Shown here in pieces: positions 1 to 6,658 of a DNA stretch of 8,728 bases. How positions within the stretch are numbered: the stretch's first letter is position 1; every line of letters starts with the position of its first letter. Position numbers and translations under genes: made by a program. The stretch covers positions 1-8,728 of the forward strand of contig JBKJQB010000190.1 of the NCBI GenBank assembly GCA_046594105.1. Direction: 5' to 3'. The stretch is from JBDSGC01 sp046594105. GTDB taxonomy: Bacteria > Acidobacteriota > Thermoanaerobaculia > Gp7-AA8. The notes beneath the pieces are model-generated. The model saw nothing but the letters and a program-made list of their open reading frames with translations. It had not been told where the DNA came from and searched no databases.

Positions 1-1994
1 ACGGCCACGATCAGCATGCGACCGCCGCGCTCGGACGCCCGGAAGCGCCGCGTGGCCTCCAGACCATCGATTCCCGGCATCTGCACATCCATCAGCACCA
101 GATCGAAGCGGCGGCGGCTCAGGAGGTCGAGCGCTTCCTCGCCGCTGGAGGCGGGAGTGGCCCGATGTCCCATCCGCCGCAGCGCCTCCAATGCGAACTC
201 CAGATTGACCGGATGATCGTCGACGACCAGCACGCTTCGCACCTCCTCACTGAAGGGCTGGCGCTGCAGAGTGAAGGTCACTCCCCGTTCTGCGATTCCT
301 ACCGCCGCGCCGATGGCCTCGATCAGTTCGCGCTCCGCCACCGGTCGTGTCAGGGTCACCCCTGCCTCGTGGTCACGATCGAGAGGAGACACGATGCGAA
401 CGACTGGAATCATCGACCCGATGATCGGCGCGTCGGCAACCAGGCAGGCAAAGCGCCGGAGCGGCATCGGCCGGGTCTCTTCAAACGTTGCAAACGCGTG
501 CACCTCCACACCCCGGGCGGTCAGGATGTCGCGGATGATCGCCCGCGACGTGGCGAAGGGCTCGATGACCAGGATGCGCATGCCGGCCAGCAGCCGTTCC
601 CAGGCCATCGGCGGCGGCGCACCCATGGGGTCGGAGGGCAGGGCTGCCACCAGCCGGAAGACACTGCCCTTCCCCAGCTCGCTCTCCACCTCGATGGTTC
701 CGCCCATGGCTTCAGCCAGACGGGAGACGATGGCCAGTCCGAGGCCGGTGCCGCCGTAGCGCCGGGAGTGAGAGGGATCCGCCTGGGAGAACGGGCGAAA
801 AATCTCCTCGCGCTTCGCTGGCGCAATGCCGATCCCTGTGTCGCGGACCTCGAAGACGATGGCTGGGTCGCTTTCCGAGGGCGTCCGCAGAAAGACGGAC
901 ACCACAATCTCACCTGACTGGGTGAACTTGATCGCATTGCCGACCAGATTGACCAGCACCTGCCGCAGCCGCAGCGGGTCGCCCCACACCCGCTCAGGCA
1001 CCTCGGGTCGAATGGAGAACGACAGCGGGAGATCCTTTTCGGCAGCGGTGAACGCCAGCGACTTGAGCGTTTCGCCGACGATGTCGCGGAGCGAGAAGTA
1101 GACCGGCTCCAGGTCGAGCTTCCGAGCCTCGATCTTCGAGAAATCGAGGATGTCGCCGATGGTCGACAGCAGTGCCTCCGCCGACCGCCGCGCCATCTGC
1201 AGCTGGCGGACCCGATCGGGAGAGGTCTCGCTGTCGATGGCCAGCTGCAGCATGCCCAGAATGCCGTGCAGCGGCGTGCGCATCTCGTGAGACATGTTTG
1301 CCAGAAACTCGCTCTTGGCCGCGCTGGCGTCGTCAGCCTGTTCCCGCGCTTCGCGGAGGTCGAGCGATTGGGATTCCAGGCGGCCGATCAGATCGCGGGA
1401 AATGCGGATGGAACTGGAGAGGCTGGCCCGCCTGCGCTCCGATGTCCGGGCCGACAGAGCCATGTAGAAACCACCCATAAAGATGAAGAGGAGCTTGGCC
1501 ACCATGGACGACTCGGAGATGGCCCGTCCATCGACCACGATGATCCACGCCAGCATGGAGGCGTAACAGAGCGTCGCAGCGACCACGAACCCGATGCAGC
1601 GCCGGAAGGTGGTCTGGGTCTGATCGGCCACGCGCATGAACAGGATGAAGTTCAGCCAGCTCCGCTCCGCGCCGGCGTAGTAGATCGCCAGAGTCCAGAC
1701 CGGCAGATCGCCCAGCAGGAACACCAGGCTCAGGTCGAAGGGCACGCGATCATAGAAAAGGGCCAGCATGGCCCAGGAAAGCGCGCAGTAGACCGCCAGG
1801 ATCACGGTAATCTCGATCCAGGGGACCAGCGAGCTCTCGTGGAGGAGATAGCGATTGTTGATGAGAACGCCGGAGGAGAGGAGGACCGATCCGACGATGC
1901 GCAGGACTGGAATCTCGCGGACCGCCAGGTGGCGCGCCCGGGTCCTCTTCTGCAGCTCAGTGGCATCCATGCGCGAGTCGATCGCGGCGTTCAC
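1..1994 (-). CDS. Membrane-bound hybrid histidine kinase (C-terminus beyond window)
   Basis: This is a sensor kinase that should autophosphorylate on His and pass phosphate to receiver domains. About 664 residues are visible and the frame is open to the left edge. From a GTG start at 1994: about six hydrophobic segments (residues ~28-45, 58-81, 86-108, 112-122, 131-153, 164-180); a charged coiled-coil linker (~183-226); HisKA with H-box SHEMRTPLHG (H236); HATPase_c with N-box N353, DTGIGI (D385) and GTGLGL (G415); a short degenerate receiver-like stretch (~472-566); then a canonical receiver with D592, D593 and phospho-acceptor D636 (LVLMDVQMPGIDG), cut by the window edge. No extracytoplasmic sensor domain is seen, so the membrane block itself probably senses. 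The GTG overlaps the upstream regulator's stop by 4 bases (GTGA), implying translational coupling. An in-frame ATG at 1970 is an alternative start; neither has a strong Shine-Dalgarno. The family call is firm; the stimulus is unknown. Confidence 0.93.
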   Translation of the reverse strand, partial: MNAAIDSRMDATELQKRTRARHLAVREIPVLRIVGSVLLSSGVLINNRYLLHESSLVPWIEITVILAVYCALSWAMLALFYDRVPFDLSLVFLLGDLPVWTLAIYYAGAERSWLNFILFMRVADQTQTTFRRCIGFVVAATLCYASMLAWIIVVDGRAISESSMVAKLLFIFMGGFYMALSARTSERRRASLSSSIRISRDLIGRLESQSLDLREAREQADDASAAKSEFLANMSHEMRTPLHGILGMLQLAIDSETSPDRVRQLQMARRSAEALLSTIGDILDFSKIEARKLDLEPVYFSLRDIVGETLKSLAFTAAEKDLPLSFSIRPEVPERVWGDPLRLRQVLVNLVGNAIKFTQSGEIVVSVFLRTPSESDPAIVFEVRDTGIGIAPAKREEIFRPFSQADPSHSRRYGGTGLGLAIVSRLAEAMGGTIEVESELGKGSVFRLVAALPSDPMGAPPPMAWERLLAGMRILVIEPFATSRAIIRDILTARGVEVHAFATFEETRPMPLRRFACLVADAPIIGSMIPVVRIVSPLDRDHEAGVTLTRPVAERELIEAIGAAVGIAERGVTFTLQRQPFSEEVRSVLVVDDHPVNLEFALEALRRMGHRATPASSGEEALDLLSRRRFDLVLMDVQMPGIDGLEATRRFRASERGGRMLIVA

Positions 1995-3127
1995 TTGGCC
2001 TGGCGGGCGTGCTCTCGTCGCTGCAGGATCGAGCGGACTCGCGGGAGCAGCACTTCCTTGCGGATCGGCTTGCGGAGAAAGTCGGCTGCTCCGATTTCCA
2101 GGCTGCGCGCTTCAACCTCCGGTCCAGCCACACCGGTGACGAAGATCGCTGGAGTCTCCATCCCCTTCTGGATCATGATCTCAAACAGGCGCAGGCCACT
2201 GAGGGTCGGCACATTGACGTCGAGAACGAGGATGTCGAATTCGTGCCGGCCGATCTCCAGCAGGGCGTCCGCCCCGTCGTTGACACAAACGACTTCGTAG
2301 CCCGCGTCGATCAGGAACCCCTCGATCAGCGCGGAGGAGACCGCGTCGTCTTCCAGGAGCAGGATCAAAACGGGCCGGTCCAGCGGTTTCTGGAACACGT
2401 CCCGAGGCGCCGGTGCCCTCTCCAGAGCGGCGATGATCTCGTCGCGAACCCGCTCGGTCTCCGCGCTTGGATCGCGGTGGAACTCCCGCCGGAGGATGTC
2501 GGAGCACTCCTGATACCGCCTCAGTGCGGAGTCGGGACGTCCCTGCTCCAGTTGCAGGCGCATCAACGTGCGGTGCACCACTTCCTGAGTGGGGTCCAGC
2601 GCCAGCAGCCTGCTGGCCGTTGCCACAGCGCTTTCCCACCAGCCGGCCTTTACCTGCGCAGCCAGCAGCTTTCCGATGGTGCCCACCGCTTCCCGCCAGT
2701 AATGCAGGCGCCGTTCTTCCAGCCACGCGTCCAGGCGAGGCATGCCGCTGGAGAAACTCTCCAACAGATCTCCCCGATACAATTCGGAGGCCTCCCGAAC
2801 CGCCTGGAGCGTCCCCGACTCAACGAGCCCCTCGAAGCGCAGGACATCGACTTCCACCACGGAGGGATTGAGCCGGACATGGTCTCCGTCGCCAATCAAC
2901 GCATCGATGGCCACGAAGCGCATGGCATATTGAAGGTCGCGCGCCAGAAGGGACGGATCTTCCTCCGCGAACTCCCTGGCAAACTCCTGGAAGGACGCCG
3001 GTTTGTCTGCATGAAGGGCCAGCCACGCCAGCAGCGCCTGCGTGCGCCTGCTCCCGATCGCCAGCGCGTTCCCGCGGTGATCGGTGGCGCTGAACTCGCC
3101 GAACAGCCGGATTTTCAGGACGTTCAT
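1991..3127 (-). CDS. SARP-like regulator: winged helix + BTAD + C-terminal receiver
   Basis: This is a predicted transcription factor and probable partner of the hybrid kinase it overlaps. With the ATG at 3127 it has 378 residues. Residues ~1-85 look like the short OmpR-type winged helix of SARP/AfsR proteins (IRLFGEFSA, then RRTQALLAWLALH). Residues ~88-235 match the all-helical bacterial transcriptional activator domain, including the VDVLRFEGL start and a TPR-like RLLALDPTQEVVHRTLMRL stretch. Residues ~253-370 are a receiver with all key residues: E259, D260, D261, phospho-acceptor D303 (LVLDVNVP), T331 and K353 (RKP). In most response regulators the receiver precedes the DNA-binding domain; here it follows it. 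A GTG 24 bases upstream (3151) is possible, but the ATG has GGTGG five bases before it and gives the usual SARP N-terminus. It is first in the minus-strand operon. Target genes cannot be read from the sequence; the ketosynthase operon nearby is one candidate. Confidence 0.88.
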   Translation of the reverse strand: MNVLKIRLFGEFSATDHRGNALAIGSRRTQALLAWLALHADKPASFQEFAREFAEEDPSLLARDLQYAMRFVAIDALIGDGDHVRLNPSVVEVDVLRFEGLVESGTLQAVREASELYRGDLLESFSSGMPRLDAWLEERRLHYWREAVGTIGKLLAAQVKAGWWESAVATASRLLALDPTQEVVHRTLMRLQLEQGRPDSALRRYQECSDILRREFHRDPSAETERVRDEIIAALERAPAPRDVFQKPLDRPVLILLLEDDAVSSALIEGFLIDAGYEVVCVNDGADALLEIGRHEFDILVLDVNVPTLSGLRLFEIMIQKGMETPAIFVTGVAGPEVEARSLEIGAADFLRKPIRKEVLLPRVRSILQRREHARQAK

Positions 3128-3272
3128 GGGAACCACCAAAAACTGTAACACAGCAGTTTGCCGGCCGCTATTTCTTTCAGTCCCTCCGGATAGCCGGACT
3201 CCTCGGCCTCAGCCCCCTCCCGCCGGCGCCTGCTGGCCCGCAGCTTGCTCCCGGCAGGTCAGGAGATACGAC

Positions 3273-3563
3273 ATGAAAAAAACTCTAGGTTCCCTCGTGC
3301 TGGCGGCAACTGTGCTCGCCTCGTTCGGCTGCTCCAACTGGAACAAGATGACCCCCAGCAGCATGGATGCAACGTCGATCGAGGCGGAGATCCGCAAGAA
3401 CATGGCCGCCGACAAGATCACCGGTCTCACCGTCACCGTGAACGACGGCGTGGTCACGCTCTCTGGCCATCTCCCCACTTCCGCCGACCGGCAGAAAGCT
3501 TATGACGACGCGGCCAAGGTCAAAGGCGTCAAGAGCGTCGTGAACCGTATCGACGTTCCGTAA
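3273..3563 (+). CDS. Small BON-domain lipoprotein
   Basis: The protein has 96 residues. It begins MKKTLGSLVLAATVLASFGC, a signal peptide ending in a lipobox-like motif with C20 as the lipidated residue. The -2 position is Phe, which is atypical, so lipidation is likely but not certain. Ser at +2 does not signal inner-membrane retention, so an outer-membrane location is expected. Residues ~35-96 form one BON domain (IEAEIRKNMAADKI, the GVVTLSGHL hairpin, then VKGVKSVVNRIDV). This fold occurs in OsmY-like periplasmic proteins and is thought to bind phospholipid or envelope surfaces. One copy is present; OsmY has two. The start is well supported by AGGAG at 3261-3265, seven bases before the ATG. 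The gene stands alone, is transcribed away from the signalling operon, and ends in a strong terminator. Its physiological role is unknown; envelope stress is a family-based guess. Confidence 0.85.
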   Translation: MKKTLGSLVLAATVLASFGCSNWNKMTPSSMDATSIEAEIRKNMAADKITGLTVTVNDGVVTLSGHLPTSADRQKAYDDAAKVKGVKSVVNRIDVP

Positions 3564-3585
3564 TCCCATTCAACGCAGAGTCAGG

Positions 3586-3613
3586 AGGGGCTGGGAGACC
3601 AGCCCCTTTTCTT
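3586..3613 (+). terminator. Rho-independent terminator after the BON gene
   Basis: A perfect 8-bp stem GGGGCTGG (3587-3594) pairs with CCAGCCCC (3599-3606) around a GAGA loop. It can be extended by an A-T pair (3586/3607), and TTTTCTT follows at 3607-3613. It starts 22 bases after the BON stop codon. The opposite strand lacks a U-run after the stem, so it should act mainly on plus-strand transcription. Confidence 0.9.
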
Positions 3614-3650
3614 GCCCGGGAACACTGCACTAGGAACCTGCGCGCGGCAG

Positions 3651-3710
3651 AACGTCTTGGACGTGATCCTGGCGGAGCCTTGGGCAACCAGCGCCGCCGG
3701 CCGTGCCGGC
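3651..3710 (+). repeat. Dispersed hairpin repeat, copy 1 (diverged)
   Basis: This 60-base stretch aligns with the two repeats at 7913-7977 and 8664-8728 (same orientation as the first, inverted relative to the second). By hand, 46 of 60 bases match the right-hand copy with a single 3-base gap. The last 23 bases of the core (3687-3709) are identical to 7955-7977. It ends in the hairpin GCCGGC (3696-3701), CGT loop, GCCGGC (3705-3710). It lies between the convergent BON and exported-protein genes, eight bases past the latter's stop codon. No U-run follows, so a terminator role is possible but not shown. It could be a REP-like element. Confidence 0.6.
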
Positions 3711-3717
3711 CTCGCCC

Positions 3718-4578
3718 TCACCTCGGGGCAGCGAACGCGGCAGGAGGGACTTCCTCCTCGATCTCCAGGCCGTCGAAAACGATGAACTGATTCTTCCCCT
3801 TGATCTCGCGGCGAGTGGAGATCAGCAGTCCACCGACCCGGCGGAAGTCTCGAAAGAGCACGCTCGACGGCGCGTCGTCCGGCTTGGATCCCTGAAGCTT
3901 CATGTCCCACTGGTCGACCATTCCGGTGTCGCGATTGACCCAGGCCCAGTAGACGTCTCCAGGAGTCAATCCCAGGCCGGCGTCGAACGAGAGTTTGACC
4001 ACATCCCAGGCATGACCGCAGGAGTCGGTTCGCTCGCCGTCGTACGCGCGATGCACTCCCGGGTCGAGCATCTTCAGGGGCATCTGCAGCCAGTACGTGT
4101 CGTTGATGAAACGGCGATAGCCGACCTTGAGCAGCTCTTCGAGCCGCGCGCCGGAAGCCGGCTTCCCATTCTCCCAGGCCTTCCCGAGCTTCGTGCCGGC
4201 GTCGAGGATCACCACAAAGGCATTGCCCTTCGGGTCGGTTCCGCTCACCCGGTACTGGTTCGTGTCGCGATCCCATCGCTGAGGGAAAGAGGCCAGGCGC
4301 TTGCCTTCGCGCTCCACGTTGAATGTGAATGCGATGTAGCGCACGTCTTCCCACGCCTCACCGGCGAGCATGTCGATGCTGCGTTGCGCCAGTTCGTCCG
4401 CCGAGCGCGCCGGAGAACTCATCACCGGCGACGCCATCGAGGCGGTGCTCGACTGCGTGACCGGAGCCGCGGTGCTCGAGGGGACGGCGGGGGTGGTGGG
4501 GGGTGCTGCAGGTGCCGGCGTCTGCGCGGAACCGGAGACGGAGAACAGCGCCAGGAGGATGCTGAAACGTAGGGTCAT
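3718..4578 (-). CDS. Exported protein of unknown function (possibly DUF6503/LolA-like)
   Basis: The protein has 286 residues. The N-terminus MTLRFSILLALFSVSGSAQT is a Sec signal peptide, with likely cleavage near SGSA/Q at about residue 18. A Pro/Ala/Ser/Thr-rich linker of low complexity follows (~20-58), then a soluble domain (~60-286) rich in alternating hydrophobic and aromatic residues, with WEDVRYIAFTFNVEREGK, NDTYWLQMPLKMLDPG, VYWAWVNRDTGMVDQWDM and a final LLISTRREIKG segment. This layout recalls beta-rich periplasmic proteins of the LolA-like/DUF6503 kind, which have no firmly assigned function; that link is from memory of the family style only. There are no catalytic motifs I can name. 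The start has AAGGA six bases upstream. It is a single gene, divergent from the ketosynthase operon across 124 bases with no clear promoter, and a repeat copy sits just past its stop. Confidence 0.8.
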   Translation of the reverse strand: MTLRFSILLALFSVSGSAQTPAPAAPPTTPAVPSSTAAPVTQSSTASMASPVMSSPARSADELAQRSIDMLAGEAWEDVRYIAFTFNVEREGKRLASFPQRWDRDTNQYRVSGTDPKGNAFVVILDAGTKLGKAWENGKPASGARLEELLKVGYRRFINDTYWLQMPLKMLDPGVHRAYDGERTDSCGHAWDVVKLSFDAGLGLTPGDVYWAWVNRDTGMVDQWDMKLQGSKPDDAPSSVLFRDFRRVGGLLISTRREIKGKNQFIVFDGLEIEEEVPPAAFAAPR

Positions 4579-4702
4579 TCCGATTCCTTCATTGCCGGAC
4601 AGGCTCTGTCACCAGTTTTGCAATCTCCAAACCATCGCGCCTGTTCCAATCGGTCGCATCATCGCAGAAAACCAAACCGCGGATGCCGCTATCCCCCCTC
4701 TC

Positions 4703-5953
4703 ATGTCTCCTTCTCGAATTGTCATCAGTGGCATCGGCGCCCTCAGCCCGAATGGAATCGGCCGCGAGAACTACTTCGCCGCCCTCAGGGCCGGACGATC
4801 GGGCGTTCGCGCGATCACTCAGTTTGATGCCTCGTCCCTTCCGGCCAGAGTGGCCGGCGAGGTGGACTTCGATCCCACCCAGTGGGTCGACAGCAAGAAT
4901 CTGCGCCACGTCTCCCGCGTCGTTCCGATGAGCATCGCAGCCACCGATGAAGCGCTGCGCGATGCACTTCTCGATCCGCGCTCCCTCGATCTACAGGCCC
5001 GGCGGAACATCGGCGTCCTTCTGGGATCGGGCGGCGGTGCCATCGAGTTCAGCGAGCGGATGTACGAGTTGTGGTTTGCCGGGGCAGCCAAACAGGCTTC
5101 CATCTACTCGATCCCCTCCGGAACGATCGGCACCATTGCCAGCGAGATCTCCATGGCCTACGACCTCCATGGCTTCTCCCATCTGATCTCCACCGGCTGC
5201 ACCTCCTCGACCGACGCCCTCGGATACGCCTACCACAACCTCAAGCTTGGAGTCCTGGACATCATCGTCTGCGGCGGAGCGGACGCCACCATCACCGAGG
5301 GAGTCATGACCGGGTTCTCCATGATGCGCATCGTGTCGAACACGCGAAACGCCAGTCCGGAAACAGCCTCCCGCCCATTCTCCCGCGACCGCGACGGCTT
5401 CGTCCTCGCCGAAGGGGCGTGGATGTTCGTGATGGAGCGGGAGGAAACCGCGCGGGAGCGGGGTGCGCACATCTACGCCGAGGTGGCGGGGTATGGATCG
5501 ACCTGCGACGCGTACCACCGGGTGCGGCTCGACGAGTCGGGAGAGGAGCCCGCGAGGGCGATGCAACTGGCCATGAAGGATGCCGGCGTAGACCCCTCTC
5601 AGATCGGTTACCTGAACTATCACGGCACCTCCACGGAGCTGAACGACCGCATCGAGACACGCGCGGTCAAGCTGGCCTTCGGCGATCACGCCACCACCCT
5701 TCCCGGCTCCGCGACCAAGTCGATGATCGGTCATCCACAGGGCGCTTGCGGCGCCGCCGGAGTGGCCGCCACGCTCATGGCCATCCGCGACGGCGTACTT
5801 CCTCCCACCATCAATCTCGATCAGCCCGACCCGGAGTGCGATCTCGACTACGTGACCGACCTCGGTCGCACCGCACACATCGAAGCGGCGGTCTGCAATA
5901 CCATCGCCTTCGGTTCCAAGAACTCCGCGCTGGTTTTGAAGAGGGTTTGGTGA
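4703..5953 (+). CDS. FabF-like beta-ketoacyl synthase (type II KS)
   Basis: This 416-residue thiolase-fold condensing enzyme should carry out decarboxylative Claisen condensation of an acyl chain with a malonyl-type unit on a carrier protein. It starts MSPSRIVISGIGALSPNG, the normal KAS II N-terminus. The catalytic set is complete: C166 (STGCTSSTDA), H307 (NYHGTST), K339 and H344 (ATKSMIGHPQGACGAAG), close to the FabF positions. The active-site surround STGCTSS differs from the usual TAC-A-x-G type motif. The C-terminal loop reads AFGSKNSALVL in place of GFGGTN. These changes suggest a specialised secondary-metabolism KS and not the housekeeping fatty-acid enzyme. The open frame reaches back to 4370, but that region overlaps the divergent gene, so the ATG at 4703 is chosen by homology; it has no Shine-Dalgarno. 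It heads the operon with the methyltransferase and flavoprotein. No chain-length-factor partner or ACP is adjacent. Confidence 0.9.
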   Translation: MSPSRIVISGIGALSPNGIGRENYFAALRAGRSGVRAITQFDASSLPARVAGEVDFDPTQWVDSKNLRHVSRVVPMSIAATDEALRDALLDPRSLDLQARRNIGVLLGSGGGAIEFSERMYELWFAGAAKQASIYSIPSGTIGTIASEISMAYDLHGFSHLISTGCTSSTDALGYAYHNLKLGVLDIIVCGGADATITEGVMTGFSMMRIVSNTRNASPETASRPFSRDRDGFVLAEGAWMFVMEREETARERGAHIYAEVAGYGSTCDAYHRVRLDESGEEPARAMQLAMKDAGVDPSQIGYLNYHGTSTELNDRIETRAVKLAFGDHATTLPGSATKSMIGHPQGACGAAGVAATLMAIRDGVLPPTINLDQPDPECDLDYVTDLGRTAHIEAAVCNTIAFGSKNSALVLKRVW

Positions 5954-5989
5954 CCGCGCGGCGACGCCGCTGACTCGCTGCCTCGACCT

Positions 5990-6658
5990 ATGTTCATCCC
6001 CACACGCGTCATCCAGGAGGAACTGCTCGACGAGCACAACGCGCCCGCTGCCGACATGCAGCGCTCCCTCCGCGATCTGCGTCGCATCAATCGCTTTCTC
6101 GGCGGTGCCGTGATTTACCGGCGCGTCCTGAAACGGATGATTCCTGATCTCGGCCGGACGAAGAGCGTGGTCCTCGAGCTGGGAGCGGGCACCGCAGACC
6201 TTCTCGATGCCCTTCCCCCTTCCGTGTTCTCCATCGCCACCGACATCAAGATCGAGCATCTCCTGTATCTGCGACAACGTTCCCGCGCGCGACGCGTGGT
6301 CTGTGACGCCATGCAGCTTCCGCTCCGGCCGAATTCGGTGGACGTCATCACGTCGGCGCACTTCTTCCATCACTTCACCGAGGAGGAGAACCAGGCCATC
6401 CTCCGCGGCGCGATGCCGGCCGTCCGGCGTGGCATCGCCATCAACGACACACGCCGGCATCTGATGCCGCTCGCGGTGATCCGGTTGCTGGCCGTTCTCC
6501 GTCTGGTCGGGCGGATCACGCGCTTCGACGGGCCGGCTTCGGTGCTTCGCGGTTACACCACGGCGGAGGCTCGGGAAGTCGGCAGAGAAGTGGCGGCGTC
6601 GCGCGTGGAGACCATCCAGCTCTTCCCGTTCCGCTTCGGGCTGCTCCTGTGGAAGTGA
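5990..6658 (+). CDS. Class I SAM-dependent methyltransferase
   Basis: The protein has 222 residues and a Rossmann-type SAM-binding core. Motif I is VLELGAGTADLLDALP (E63, G65, G67), the acidic residue after strand 2 is D85 (IATDIKIEHL), and CDAMQLPLRPNSVDVITSAHFFHHF supplies motifs II and III. The N-terminal helix region (ELLDEHNAPAADMQRSLRDL) and the C-terminal stretch AINDTRRH...RFDGPASVLRGYTTAE...FPFRFGLLLW resemble, from memory, methyltransferases that accompany type III polyketide synthases. The substrate is therefore likely a phenolic or quinone-type polyketide, methylated on O or C; this is inference. It begins 36 bases after the ketosynthase stop with no clear ribosome site, and its last codons overlap the flavoprotein start by 4 bases, so it is the middle gene of a three-gene operon. 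Confidence 0.85.
   Translation: MFIPTRVIQEELLDEHNAPAADMQRSLRDLRRINRFLGGAVIYRRVLKRMIPDLGRTKSVVLELGAGTADLLDALPPSVFSIATDIKIEHLLYLRQRSRARRVVCDAMQLPLRPNSVDVITSAHFFHHFTEEENQAILRGAMPAVRRGIAINDTRRHLMPLAVIRLLAVLRLVGRITRFDGPASVLRGYTTAEAREVGREVAASRVETIQLFPFRFGLLLWK

Noticed and set aside
2009..3148. 379-codon open frame on the plus strand
   Set aside because: It exactly mirrors the SARP-receiver gene, whose domains are clear; the plus-strand translation has no recognisable fold.
4484..4502. G-rich run on the plus strand, possible G-quadruplex
   Set aside because: It is the complement of codons for the Pro/Ala/Thr linker of the exported protein; composition explains it.
4598..4610. GACAG-GCT-CTGTC inverted repeat as an operator
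   Set aside because: The arms are only 5 bp and there is a single copy near the exported-protein start; this is expected by chance.
4370..4702. N-terminal extension of the ketosynthase
   Set aside because: It would overlap the divergent exported-protein gene by ~200 bases and adds low-complexity sequence before a normal KAS N-terminus at 4703.
4991..6460. 489-codon open frame on the minus strand
   Set aside because: It is antisense to the ketosynthase and methyltransferase, has no family-like motifs, and is His/Gly/Arg-rich as expected for a GC-rich shadow frame.
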